A DNA stretch of 64,000 bases from Halocaridina rubra (lineage: Eukaryota; Arthropoda; Malacostraca; Decapoda; Atyidae). Below the pieces are notes generated by a model. The model saw only the letters and a program-made list of their open reading frames with translations, was not told where the DNA came from and ran no database searches. The translations under genes were made by a program, and so were the position numbers. The DNA lies in the NCBI GenBank assembly GCA_037179515.1, contig JAXCGZ010020831.1, positions 76,001-140,000 on the forward strand. Direction: 5' to 3'. Of this stretch, positions 1 to 11,644 are shown in pieces (position 1 is the stretch's first letter; each line of letters begins with the position of its first letter).

Positions 1-1
1 A

Positions 2-64
2 GCAACAATGAACTTCATGGACAGCCTACTGAATATAATCAGTCAGTACCCTCCTCCTAGATAA
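2..64 (+). pseudogene. C-terminal end of an I-like LINE ORF2
   Basis: The first bases of the window encode about 20 residues ending in SLLNIISQYPPPR and a TAA stop. The same ending closes the I-like LINE fragment at 20915-22276, where it reads NSLLNIISQYPPPR. The window therefore opens inside the last codons of a second copy of that family; the rest lies outside. Shared ending and stop are seen directly. Membership of the I group rests on the longer copy, which carries RNase H. Confidence 0.6.
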
Positions 65-564
65 CCAGGCAACAACTCATGCTCTTTGTCAAAACATGAG
101 CTCAAGAGGTTGAGAATCTGTTCCTCAGCCTCTCCAGCCTGAGCCCAATATGGGCTGGTGTGGTTCCAAAAGGAAGCCTAGTTCTTGCTGGTCATCAGCA
201 AGACCCCTTCTTTTCATTAATTTTTCTCTTCCGTATTTTGTTCACCCATTTATTTTTCATTTATATATATTCATAAATTGGTTTTTATCTAGTTTCTCTT
301 ACCCTTCCTTCCCAGTGGTCCTCTAGGGGCTTAAAAGAGTGCATGCGTACAATCACCTCAACCTTCTTCAACCCTATCCTATCTCGACTTTCCCCTTCCT
401 CTCTACAAGGCACCTCAAAATTTGATGGAGACTTAATTCTGAGCAGAACACCTCTGTTCCCTCTTATCTTTATAGATGTATTCCAGATCCAGACAATCCC
501 ACCTGTGAGCCTACCAAGGCCCAGCAACCCTCAGGGGAGGATATCAATAACGTAATGTAACTAG
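65..564. other. LINE 3' flank and unassigned sequence
   Basis: The first part is presumably the 3' untranslated region of the I-like LINE that ends at position 64. No gene is visible. The short open frames at 285-527 and 343-555 lie opposite each other, have low-complexity composition and resemble nothing I know. Confidence 0.4.
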
Positions 565-1431
565 TCATAAACTTAATCCGTTCCTAAACCCTGTTCGTGA
601 GGCAAAGAGTTTGTGACTCGAAATTTTTCCCACTGAAATTAATGTAAATCCAATTAATCCATTCCCAGCACCAGATATATACATGTATAAATACACCTGT
701 AATAGGAAAATTACATTAATAATAGAAAGAAATTTTACTATACTAAAATAAAACATGGAACAGTACTGTATTTACCTTTGTGCTATATTGTTGCTGGCAC
801 ACGTGGATTGTGGTGGAGGAGGAGGAGGAGGACTACTTCATTGAAGGAGAGTCCCCTTCCATGAAAACATCAGGCAGTTATTCAGGTACAGGCTGTATTT
901 CTGTTGTTTTCTCTATTTTCTCTTTTGGAAGGTGATTCTCTGGCTATTGGCATAAGAAAATGATCCAGAAAAAATTTTTCATTCTCTTTGCTGATAAATT
1001 TTCTAAAGTGAGACATCACATAGTCATTTAAAATGTTCACTCCTCTGTTGCTCACAGCTTAGTCTGGGTGGTGAGGTTCAATAAAAGCCTGCACATCACT
1101 CCACTAAAAATTTCTTCAAATTTTTAACTGAAATCTCTTATCCTCTCATCCCTCTCCTCCACTGACTGCTCCTCTTGGAGAGCCTTCACCTCTTCATGTT
1201 GCAACTCAGTTCTTCGGTGGTGAGTTCTTGTTTGTGATCCTCCACCAGCTTCTCTACATCCTCTTCATTGACCCCCAAGCCCAAACTTTTACCCGTGGCC
1301 ACAATTTCGTTCACAATTTTAATAGCTAACGCCTGCTTAAAACCCTTGAAGTCTCTATCAGCCACACAACCTGGCACAAGCTTCCTCCAGGCGGATATCA
1401 AAGTGTATGATGTGTAGTCATTATAATACAT
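565..1431 (-). pseudogene. Tigger (pogo-type) transposase remnant, C-terminal part
   Basis: An 81-codon frame at 1186-1431 carries the region just after the DDE core of Tigger transposases. It reads from SAWRKLVPG through GLGVNEEDVEKLVEDHKQEL to TTEEL, the typical acidic EED/EEL stretch of TIGD1-like proteins. Downstream, with stops and frameshifts, come pieces like MSHFRKF and LPDVFMEGDSPS, which match the C-terminal tail of this family. The DNA at 565-660 (TTAATCCGTTCC, GACTCGAAATTT) looks like the AT-rich subterminal region of Tigger elements. DNA-binding domains and most of the catalytic core are missing, so the copy is dead. The left edge is approximate. Confidence 0.7.
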
Positions 1432-2059
1432 ACCCCATTCTCGTCGTTAATGCTATAGAGATGATGTGGAGTGGATATGTATGCACAACTATACTGTAAC
1501 TGCTTTTATTTTGTTATGCCATTTGTAGAAGAGGATAAATTCAAAAACCAAACAAAATATATAAATGACATGAGAACAATCAATGATACTGGATAATACT
1601 AAAATATTTAATAAAAGGATTCGAAACATACTATTTAAAACGTAAATAATTGAAAACACTTCCTGATTTTGCAATAGAAAACTTAACACTAATTAAAGGG
1701 GGTATCTAAGACACAAGAGCTTTCAAGAAAATTAGAATCACATTTAAATAGCAGAGAGGAAATCAATATACAAGTTTTGAGGAATTCTTCACATGCAAAG
1801 AGGCAATAAAAAAATAATATACACAAAAAAGAAAATACACATACGTAAAAGGAGAGTTTCAAACCTAGTCGTCCTTAACAGTAGGTGAATGGATTTATAA
1901 CTTCTTCAGCCATTCAATACTAAACCAAAGGTTTCCACCATGTTCTGGCTTTCAGAGTCCCACAAAAGGAGAAAATAAAACTACAATCAAAGAAATATAT
2001 TTTTTTTAAACAAACAACATTGACAGGGAAGTAGTCTTTACAGACTAGCTAAGCTGAGG
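1432..2059. other. AT-rich stretch without recognisable features
   Basis: I see no gene, RNA gene or clear repeat here. The upstream half of the Tigger transposase should follow at the left edge but is absent. The 66-codon frame at 1489-1689 is hydrophobic and AT-driven. Confidence 0.5.
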
Positions 2060-2097
2060 CTAACTGCACCAGCTTTCTCATTTGAGGGTAGTGACCG

Positions 2098-2949
2098 TCA
2101 ACTCAGTAAGTCAGTGAGGTCATTGTCCTTTCCATCAACATGCTGGGCAGTGAATTTAAAAAGGTTCAGGTAAAATGCCCACCTTTTCAGCCAAGGATTC
2201 AGCTTATCTGCGGTCTGTAAATATAGGAGAGGAAGGTGGTCTGTTCTCAGGGTAAAATGTAGACCATACAGATGGACTTCAAATTTCTTTATGGCCCAGT
2301 ATGCGGCCAGAGCTTCTGATATGTATTGAAAATAATTGAGAATCAACACTCCTCCCTTATACTGTATTATTTTTGTTATTTCTACTTTCTATAATAATGC
2401 AGAGGATGATGTTTTGTTTACTTCTGTCCTCTTCCCGCCTTCCCGTTAGAATGGAAAGTCACCATGACTTCCGACCAGTGTTATTTTTACTAATAAACGT
2501 GTATTTGAGGTTTACACATATTATTTAATGCCTTATTTATAATATTAAGGCTAATATATTTCAGCTTCCTTCTCCATGGTGGAGTAATTCTGCTCAGCAG
2601 GGCAAAGCCTGCGGCTTGTATATCGCACCAGAGCAACTTCTACTGGATTGTCTGACCGGTCTTGCAAGAACACAGCACCCTGGACTTCATCTGAGGCGTT
2701 GGTCTGCAAGATAAAGGGAAAATCTGGTTTTACTAGCTGTAATACTGGCTTACCCGCCAATGCTTGGAGCTTGAATAATGCTCTCTCTGCCTCATCTGTC
2801 CATGGTACAGGGGAGGCCTTAGCCCGTTTTGAGGAGGTCATTTGCTGCAGAGGGGCAGCAATATCATTAAAGTGGGGAATGAACCATTGGTAGTAGCCAA
2901 CGCTACCCAGGAACAATCTCATTTGGGTGACAGTGGCGGGTTTCTCCAT
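2098..2949 (-). pseudogene. Gypsy RT connection and RNase H, split by a solo LTR
   Basis: The frame at 2949-2551 holds the RT thumb/connection (RLFLGSVGYYQWFIPHF) and the start of RNase H. The usual TDAS motif reads TNAS here, so the first catalytic Asp is lost. The frame stops at EKEAEIY and resumes at 2349-2098 with ALAAYWAIKKFEVHLYG and LRTDH. Removing the insert at 2317-2563 plus one copy of the 5-bp duplication rebuilds a normal EKEALAAYWA motif. The frame ends near GKDNDLTDLLS, where Gypsy RNase H normally ends in a DALSR-like motif. Confidence 0.8.
2317..2563 (+). mobile_element. Candidate 247-bp solo LTR
   Basis: The sequence begins TGATATGT and ends ATATTTCA (TG...CA). It is flanked by GCTTC at 2312-2316 and 2564-2568, a 5-bp target duplication. 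It interrupts the RNase H frame exactly, and removing it restores the motif. AATAAA at 2492-2497 would suit a plus-strand LTR with a polyadenylation signal. No internal region is present, hence a solo LTR left by recombination. The family is unknown; a short non-LTR insert with chance TG/CA ends is the alternative. Confidence 0.6.
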
Positions 2950-2984
2950 ATCTTAAATAGCTTGCACCTTTCCCTGTAAAGGGG

Positions 2985-3690
2985 TCATAACTCCTTCTCC
3001 GACCAAGTGGCCAAGATATTGCAATTGGTGAAGCCACTCTCGCATTTGGAGGGTTTTAAAGGGAGTCCACACTTCTTCAGACGGGCGAGAACTCGGTGAA
3101 GTGTTGCAAGGTGTGATGACCAATCCTGAGAATGCACCAGGATGTCATCTATAAAGCATGAAACGTTGTCGAGGCCCTGCAGTACTGTCCTCATGAGCCG
3201 GCTGAAACAGCCAGGGGCATTCATCATGCCAAAAGGTATGACCCTGAACTTGTACAGATCGCATATCGTGGAAAAGACTGTTAGGGGCTTGGTAGTCTCG
3301 CTCAACGGTACTTGCCAAAATCCACTGGCCAGATCCAATTTTGACAGGTAGCAGGTGCTGGAGAGTGACAAGAAAATATGCTTGGCGTTGGCAATGGGCT
3401 CTCCATCAAAGATGGTAAAGGATTAAATCTTACGACAGTCATGACAGAACCAGTGACTGCCATCTTGCTACGCACCGCCAGTAACGGCGAACATCAAGGC
3501 AAATTGCTCTTTTCCACTATTCGGAGGCAGACCCAAGTGTCAAGATCTTCCTTCAGTTGTACTAACAGCTGGTGGGAAAGGCCATAGGAATGCCAAAACG
3601 GTTCCAGGTCAGTCAAGCTGACAAGATGCTCGAGGGTAGTGGTAACGCCTGAGGTCGTTGAAAATATTTTTGGCGTCCAATGATATCTCG
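2985..3690 (-). pseudogene. Gypsy reverse transcriptase
   Basis: The frame at 3371-2985 carries RT motifs in order: YLSKLDLASGFWQVPLS, VIPFGMMNAPGCF and the catalytic FIDDILVH, so the YXDD-type aspartates are kept. Upstream, in shifted frames, are FSTTSGVTTTLEH and LKEDLD, typical of the RT N-terminal region, and a piece reading GSHWFCHDCRK that corresponds to the usual GSWRFCVDYRK. At least two frameshifts break the domain between 3690 and 3371. It would have copied the element RNA into DNA. Confidence 0.85.
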
Positions 3691-3713
3691 TTTAGGCGTT
3701 CCTGTTGAGTTGG

Positions 3714-5050
3714 TTACAGTCTGGAGTTAACAACGCAATCACTCACACTTTCCTTTCTGTGTGTGGGAAAGGCAGGATCCTTGCCATTGTCAAAAGGTAG
3801 GGCTACATCTTCCATTGCAAACGCAGTTGCTGCAGCCAGAGGGGCTTCTTCCAAAAAGCTCCTCTCCAGTAAGTCCATCTCCACCTCAAGGGAGGAGTGC
3901 TGCGATATAGGAGGTAAGGGATGGCTATTATGGAGCACCTGTGTTGCTGCAGCCTCAGTGGTAATGGTGCTGCTAGGAGCACCTGTAGGGGCTGCTGAGA
4001 GTGCCAGCGTTGGATCCCTGTGAGCCTCCAGATCCTCACGATACAGCTTCAGGTGGTTAATGTGGTATTGCCGGTTACAGCCATCAACGTTTAACACATA
4101 ATGGTCGGGGGTCACATGGTGTACCACAGTGTATGGTCCTTTCCAGCATAGCACTAGCGTGTGAGTATCTGTTGTAAGAAGTAACAAAGCTTGATCTCTG
4201 GGTGTCAGGGCACAATGCCGGGCATGCTTGTCAAAGAGGAGCTTGGCAGTCTGCTGTTGACCCTTACTAGCTAAGTGTGCAGCTTTCCAGGCCTTTTTGG
4301 AGCAAGACAAAACCTTCAAAATTTACTCATGTATGTCCCTATTGTCGTTCTCAATGGTAGGTGAGTCCCAACATTGCCAAGAACTCCACTGAACCTCTGA
4401 CCTTATGACAATAAATCAGCTCAAAAGGTGAGTATCCAGTAGTGTTGTGGGGCGTGTCTCTGAGGGAGAAAAGTGCAGCGTGGGGTACTTGTCATGATAG
4501 AAGATAGCGGCACTGCATCCGGGTACCTTGTTGCCAGGTCGACATATACCAGGAGGTATTGTTTCCCTGTGGATGAAGCGGGGTTAGCAGGACCTAAAAT
4601 GTCATTAGCAACCCTAGCAAATGGCTCCATTGAGAGCTTAGTTATGTCCATTGGGACTTTTGGTACTGATGCCGTAGAGGTGGATTTACAGACGGGGCAG
4701 GAGTCCACTTATCTTTCTATCTCGGCATATATTTTTGACGATACAAATGCCATCTGGAGGAGGCACAGAGTTTTTGCTTTGCCTCTGTGTCCACCCAGAG
4801 GATAGTGGTGTGCCACATACATAGCCCTGATGGTGCAACAAAGTGGGCACCACCAACTGTTTAAAGGTGCAGCCATCTTTAGTCACATGCCTGCGAAGGG
4901 CTTCTTCAAGGGCATAGGTGATCTGACCTCCTCCTCTCACCGTAAAGGTTCTTCACTCGGTGGCTTATTGCATCCAGCGATTGAGGCTGGGGCAGTCCTG
5001 CTGCAGTTTGATGAAGTCTGGACGGCACTTCACTGGCTCTAGGGGGGAAT
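3714..5050 (-). pseudogene. Gypsy integrase
   Basis: The HHCC zinc region is split over frames: a LVVPTLLHHQ segment, a GGHRG segment and then SCPVCK. The core follows with NDILGP (first Asp) and YVDLATRYPDAVPL (second Asp); the part with the catalytic Glu is broken around 4400. The 201-codon frame at 4319-3714 matches the C-terminal region: a KLLFDKHA segment, then VLCWKGPYTVV and YHINHLKLY, as in GPY/F-type integrases, followed by a Ser/Thr/Ala-rich tail. A stop at 3714-3716 separates it from the RT that follows on the same strand. Confidence 0.8.
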
Positions 5051-5378
5051 CATCTGTAAAGGATGGGGAAAGTCTCCGTATTCCACATTACAGGTACTAA
5101 TTGCGGCAGAGTCAGCGGAGTCAGTAGAAGAACCGTCCAAGTTCCTGGCGTCATAGCCAGTAGTTGCTGCTGAAATGGCTTGTTGTGACTTTGCCTGAGG
5201 GACGTTCCAATGTATTATGTTCTAATTGTAGAGGTCGGCCTGGAAGATAGGAGCTAGGTTTGTTACATGACCAAGCATGACATGGTGCAAGGGCTTTATC
5301 AGTGTCACTGCTGGGGCCTTTCCCTAGTAGTACTTACAATCCAGGTCAATGACACAGCAGCATATCATCTCAGGTTCT

Positions 5379-6118
<740 letters not shown>

Positions 6119-6140
6119 CATACATGTTAAGAAAGCCCAT

Positions 6141-7634
6141 CAGTGAAACAACACATATGGCACTAAGTATCATATTTAAAAAGTCACTGGAGTCAGGGGA
6201 GATTCCAAGATGCTGGAAACAAGCAAACGTGATACCTATCCTCAAAAAGGGAAGGAGGGATACGGCTCTGAACTAAAGACCAGTTTCCTTGACCACCATC
6301 GTTTGCAAAGTTATGGAGAAACTACTAAGAAAACATATCTCTCTTCACTTGGAATACTTCAACTTTTTGTCAGTGAGGCAACATGGCTTCAGAGAAAGTA
6401 GATCAACAGTAACAAACTTATTAGAATTTTATAATGAGGTAAGCCTAATATTACAGGAGAGAGAGGGCTGGGCAGATTGCATATTCCTAAACTTCCAGAA
6501 AGCGTTTGACACTGTTCCACATGCGAGACACTGGGAAGCTGCAAGCAATGGCTAGAATAGGTGGAAATGTCTTGAAATGGATAAAAACTTACTTAGAAGG
6601 AAGGGAACAGAGGGTTAGAGTAAGACACTCAGTGTCTGAATGGGGAAGATTTAGTAGTGGAGTTCCACAGGGTTCAGTTTTAGGGCCACTTTTGTTCCTT
6701 GTATATGTAAATGACATACCAGAGTCTGTAAATTCATTCATGAGTATGCTTACAGATGATGCAAAGATTGTGAAGAAAGTAGGAAACGAGAACAATGGTA
6801 GAGAACTTCAGGAAGATCTAAATAGTCTGCATGAGTGGTCAGAAAAGTGGCTAATGAAATTCAATACTTCAGAATGTAAGGTAATGAGAATGGGTACAAG
6901 TGCAAGAAGGCCCAAGCTTGACTACTCAGTGGCTGGAGTACAACTTCAAGAGACAGAAAATGAGAGAGATCTAGGAGTAAACATACTGGCAGATTTGTCT
7001 CCAGAAATACATATAAATGACATAGTAAAGGCAGCATATGCATTCTTATCAAACATAAGGGTAGCCTTCAGGCACATGGACAAGGAAATGTTCAGAAATA
7101 TTTATATAACCTATGTGAGGCCAAAACTCGAATATGCAGCCCCCTATTGGAATCCGCACTTGAAAAAAACACATAGCTAAGCTTAAAAGAGTTCAAAGAC
7201 ATGCCACGAAACTGGTGCCAGAAATACGTAATCTCAGTTATGATGAGAGGCTGAGGGAATTAGACTTACCATCACTCGAAGCTAGAAGATTGAGGGGGTA
7301 TATGGTTGCAGTCTTTAAATTCCTTCAAGGTTATGATAGAGTGGATAGGGATCGTTATTTTGATATGGCAGGCTCTAGAACTAGAGGTCATAGTTTGAAG
7401 CTTCGAAAGAAAACTTCTTTGCAGGATGTAAGGAAATACTTTTTCAGTGTAAGAGTAGTTGATAATTGGAATCCGCTAAGCGAGGAGATAGTTAATGCTA
7501 TCTCAATCAATAGCTTTAAGGACAGGTATGATAAGTATCACTAAGTAAAAAATGGAACCGATCAGGTGACGGGAAGATACGAGCATTGGGCTCTTTCCCG
7601 TAAACACAATTAGGTAATCACAATTAGGTAATCA
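6141..7634 (+). pseudogene. CR1/L2-like LINE, family B, 5'-truncated copy 1
   Basis: This copy starts inside ORF2 just before the RT domain and runs to the 3' end. Recognisable RT parts are the F-Q-K-A-F-D-T-V-P motif, GVPQGSVLGPLLFLVYVND and TDDAKIV (the FADD position reads TDDA). The C-terminal part is YVRPKLEYAAPYWNP and LSYDERLRELDLPSLEARR, ending NSFKDRYDKYH. Frameshifts near 6520 and 7178 and one near 6280 break it. The 3' end is a 14-bp unit, AATTAGGTAATCAC, twice, as in the other family-B copies. Compared with the clean RT frame at 26771-28159 it is a dead 5'-truncated insertion. Confidence 0.85.
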
Positions 7635-8092
7635 CATAGAAAATATAAATAACGCTATATTTCGGGTCCTACCTGGATTCCTTCTCAAGCAAAAGTGAGG
7701 GTAAAATAACAATGACAGAGGGAGTAAAAACAAAAAGGACTCATGATACCTAAGGGAATTAAAAATTAAAGATAGTAAGTCAGGTCTAATCCAAATGAAA
7801 TAATACCCTCAATCAAAGAAAACCCACAAAATCATTAAATAAGTCATTAACAATAGAATATGTTAATCTCTATTTACGAATATAGATCGGTAAGTAGATA
7901 ACCCCTATTTAATATAAAAAAACAAAAACAAAGGACTAGTGAGCTCAAAAACCAAACAGAAGAAATGACAAGAATAATGGAAAGAATAATGATATAAATA
8001 TATATAAATATGCACATAAATATACATACACATACAAACACATGTACACATACACATACATGTACATGCACAGTCATATACACATATAGTCA

Positions 8093-8188
<96 letters not shown>

Positions 8189-8509
8189 TACAAAAATGCA
8201 CATACACAAACATATACATATAAATATATATACTTGCACACATATTCACACACACGAGTGCATATAAAGAATAAAGTGTGTAAGAAAATGAACAAAATTG
8301 AAAAATAATAATATTGGGAAAGATTAGACATGCTAATAATAATACAAATAACAATAGTAAAAATCCCAAATATAATAATAATACCAGGATTACTAACAAT
8401 AGTAGCAACAATAATAACCAATACAGAAATAATGATAATATAAATAACAAAAAACAACAGCAACAATAATAATAAATATAAAAATGATAATAGAAAAAAC
8501 ACACAATGA
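7635..8509 (-). other. 3' noncoding region of the Penelope-like element, with microsatellites
   Basis: Relative to the coding part at 8510-9776 this is downstream on the minus strand. It is AT-rich, with a (CA/TA)-type microsatellite at about 7990-8260 that includes pure (TA)n at 8096-8185. No gene is visible. The right boundary of the preceding LINE is its AATTAGGTAATCAC tail at about 7634. Confidence 0.55.
7651..7700 (-). ncRNA. Possible degenerate hammerhead-ribozyme motif
   Basis: On the minus strand a TTGAGAAGGAATCC segment is followed by AGGTA and GGACCCGAAATATAGCG. This resembles the hammerhead core (CUGANGA, stem II, GAAA) that is known from terminal regions of Penelope-like elements. 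The CUGANGA box here lacks one base and has one change, and stem II pairs weakly, so activity is unlikely. I place this as a remnant by position and partial match only. Confidence 0.25.
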
Positions 8510-9776
8510 AAAAGTATAATATGGTTGGGGATTTATCTTGTGGGATGACTTCGTTGAGGCTGTGTTTCAGAATAGTTTTATCAACTATGTCAGGGGTACA
8601 TTGCCCCTAGATAAATTGAAATTGTCCTTCATTTCAGTGAGGGAAGATTCCACAATTTATCGTTTGAATTGACAAGTGCGTTTGAGTAACATTGGCACCA
8701 CTCCAATCAATACTATGATTTTGTTCGCTAATGTGTGTAAAAAGTGCAGAATTTTCCTGATTATATCTCACTGCCCTCTTGTGTTTAGAGACTCTCTGGG
8801 CTAGAGAACGACCTGTCTGTCCTATGCATACTTTACTGCAATTATTAGAGTTGATTTGATATACTCCCGCATTAACTTCTTTTTTGTTTAGGCTGACGTT
8901 AACTAATTGCTCTTTTAGGGTGATGGGATAGTTAAAAGTGAAGGGAGACTGCTTCCCTAAAGCATCATTTATGATGCCTAGCTTTTGGTGAAGAGGAAGA
9001 AGATTTTGTTGAAATTGTTCTCTTCAGGGGTCCTGAGTGAATTGTAATAAACTTGTTTAGATTTCTGCAGAGCTTTGTCTAGGAAAAAGGGAGGATAACA
9101 GAATTGATCAAGCTGTGAATAAACGGTATTTCGTATTCTTAATAATCAGCGCTGCAAATCCGGAGAGCTCTGAGAAGTAGGCTGGATGCTATACCTAATT
9201 TTACTTTGTCTTCATGATAACTATAAAAGTGCACATAAGACGCCGAGTGGGTGGCTTTTCTATAGACTTTAAAATTATAACCCAAAGACTCTCTAACAAT
9301 GAGGACATCAAGGAAAGGCATTTGGTTATAGTTTTTCCATTCTACTTTAAATTTAATAGATGGAACTAATTTATTTAGCTGAGTCTAAAATTCATCGAAG
9401 GTACCCCAGGCATTATCCCAATAACTAAAAATGCCGTCAGCATAGTGTAGCCATATCACGTTGGGAGGTTTAATCTCACTCAGAAGCTCAGTTTCAAAAG
9501 GTTCTGCTTTATTTGTGGATATGCAAGATACTAGGTCACCAAAGTAATTGGAGTGAGTCATCATTGCACTATAAGAGTAATTGTCAATACAGGAAAAAAT
9601 ATACTTGAAGCAACCATTATAAAAAAATCAGAAACCTTAAATTTATCAAATGGACAGTAGAGATCTAACATTGTGGATGAAGCAATACTAAAAGACTTCA
9701 TTAAGAAGATCATGCCAAATGACCGTCCACATGACCTGAGGTCTGAAGAAAATCCCATTGAGGATCCTTCTGGCAA
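8510..9776 (-). pseudogene. Penelope-like element: reverse transcriptase and GIY-YIG endonuclease
   Basis: RT pieces are in order on the minus strand: PFDKFKVSDFF, a YADGIFSYWD motif (the usual YVDD second Asp replaced by Gly) at about 9425-9455, and the 60-codon frame 9321-9139 with PFLDVL, YRKATHSASYVHFYSYH and LLLRALRIC, all typical of Penelope-type RT. Further on, an open stretch at about 8883-8640 reads NAGVYQI and CIGQTGRSLAQR, then a conserved His region. These are the GIY-YIG motifs of Penelope-like endonucleases. The C-terminal part ends near LKHSLNEVIPQDKSP. Stops and frameshifts are frequent. A fragment of a related element lies at 49626-49940. Confidence 0.8.
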
Positions 9777-9878
9777 ACATAGCTATCATCTTCTCCCCCC
9801 CCCAAAAAAAAAATCTTTCTCCAGAGCTTTGTATATGTCAAAACATTCAGTCTGGTTCCAGCTCCAGTAGTGATAGGA

Positions 9879-10095
9879 CCTCCTCCATCCTCTCTGCCAG
9901 CAGTTGAAGCCGACCAAGTTTCTACAAAAAACAAGCCTAAGTATCTCTGTTCTCTTTCTTTCTCTCTCACGAGAGCCAAAGAAAGAAACAGAAAGATTGT
10001 TTTTGTGTTTCCTTTTCTGTTTTAGTGAAAACAAGTGACTCTGTGTGTTCTATAACCCTAAATATTTCTGCCTGCTCTTCTCTCTCTTTTTTAAG
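9879..10095. repeat. Left part of a ~320-bp hairpin-rich tandem array
   Basis: This segment (AAGTTTCTACAAA..., CTCTCACGAGAG, CTGCCTGCTCTTCTCTC) matches the units at 20001-20860. The RTE-like LINE at 10096-20000 split the array: the last 32 bases here (10064-10095) recur at 20001-20032 with one mismatch. Confidence 0.8.
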
Positions 10096-10259
10096 TGGGG
10101 CGGGCACAACATCAAAGAATAGCCTCACCGTATTCCCTGCGTGTCGTAAAAGGCGACTAAAGGTGGACGGGTGGGGAGACTAGGAATCCCCCCCTTGTAT
10201 CAACCTCCTGCGAGACGTCAAAGAAGAAGGGGAGTAGAGGGGAGAATAACTTCTCCCCA

Positions 10260-11565
10260 AACTCTAGTTTTGGGGTGTCTAAATGTGCGTGGTTGTAGTA
10301 CGATAGAGAGCAAAAGATGTGAGTTGGATATATGTTTGGTAGGAGGAGGATGGATGTATTGGCATTGTGTGAGACAAAGATGAAAGGAAAAGGAGAAGTG
10401 GCATTTGGTGATGTGACGGGTAGGGTGTCTGGGGTTGAAAGGGGGAGAGCGAGAGAAGGTGTGGCATTATTGCTGAGTGAATGAATGGTAAATCAGGTGG
10501 TGGAATGGAAAGAAGTGTCATCTAGGCTGATGTGGGTGAGGGCTAGGATAGGAAGGGAATGTTGGGCTTTTGTTAGTGCGTATGGGCCAGGATGTGAGAG
10601 AAGTGAGGAAGAGCGGGATGAATTCTGGAATGAGTTAACTAGATGTGTGAATGGTCTGAGTAGAAGGAACTATGTAGTTGAGTTGGGTGACTTGAATGCC
10701 AGAGTTGGTGATGGAGAGATAGAAGGTGTTGTAGGAAAGTATGGGGTACCAGGTGGGAATGAGAGTGGTGAGAGACTGTTAGATATGTGTGTGGAGCAAG
10801 AGTTGGTAATAGGTAATAGTTTATTTAAGAAGAAGTTAATAAATAAGTATACATGGATGAGAGTGGCAAATTGAAGAGTGAAAGAAAGAGCATTGATGGA
10901 TTATGTGTTGGTAGCAAAGAGCATGGTTATTATTTTATTTTATTAATTTATTGCGCCAAGGCGTCAGACATTACATGAATTCATACAAATAATGCTTCAA
11001 ATGGATACAAAACCAAGAATAGAACATAGTTTACAGGGAGGTGTACACATTGATAAAACATTGCTGCATACTAACACACAACTCACAGTATGGCAGCACA
11101 GAGTACATTATATACAAAAGTAAAGCTCAGAGAAACACAGAATACACAAACAGAATTATACAGCAACATACAGAAAATATATGTATAATTCAATATAATT
11201 AATGGCCACCAAAGTGAGGATAACGAGCAAAAATAACATCAAGGTTGTCATCATTAAGTAAAAATGAGCAGATCTGTATTAAGTTCTGACCTCGTGGTAA
11301 AACATCTCTCACTGTGGGGCACTGAAGACAATAGTGGTCAAGAGTGTTAGCATTAGCATGGTTGGTAGAGTGAAAGATGTACATGCATTCAGGGGTGTGG
11401 CTGCTGGGATGTCCGATCATTTTTTGGTTGAAGCAAAAGTGGTAGTAGCAAAAGAGTGGGGAAATAGTGTGGGGGGATGTAGAAGGGAAATAGTGAAGGT
11501 GGAAGAGTTGAAAAAGCCAGAGAAGAGACAGGAATATCAGGACAGGTTGAGAGTGGCATATGACA
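10260..11565 (+). pseudogene. RTE-like ORF, endonuclease part
   Basis: The frame begins LGCLNVRG, as in apurinic-like endonucleases (the Asn of block I). It continues through MWVRARIG and AFVSAYGPG, then LGDLNARVGD (catalytic Asp/Asn block). It ends with MSDHFLVEAKV (the catalytic Asp-His block). One TGA at about 10873 and frameshifts near 10380 and 10480 break the first half. The I-like fragment at 10929-11354 interrupts it: the codons before the insert (MDYVLVAKSMV) continue after it (GRVKDVHAFRG). It breaks off at 11565, where the larger insertion begins, and continues at 17659. Confidence 0.8.
10929..11354 (-). mobile_element. 5'-truncated I-like LINE 3' end
   Basis: The insert is flanked by the 9-bp target duplication AGCATGGTT (10920-10928 and 11355-11363). 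On the minus strand it encodes about 50 C-terminal residues (LDHYCLQCPTVRDVLPRGQN to ARYPHFGGH, stop near 11199), with an H-C-C arrangement like the C-terminal knuckle of I/Jockey-type ORF2. A 3' UTR of about 230 bp and an A-rich tail (AATAAATTAATAAAATAAAA) follow. Truncated body, A-rich tail and target duplication fit target-primed insertion into the RTE-like element. Confidence 0.8.
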
Positions 11566-11644
11566 TGTTGTTTGTTGTTTGAGGTTAAAGCCAACCTTGT
11601 GTTGGCACGGGCCCTTGTCCAGAGAACGGCCCGTAGGTTAGAGG

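Noticed and set aside
9673..9870. Possible plus-strand coding exon (65 codons)
   Set aside because: It lies opposite Penelope-like RT sequence, ends in a poly-C/poly-A run and has no recognisable domain.
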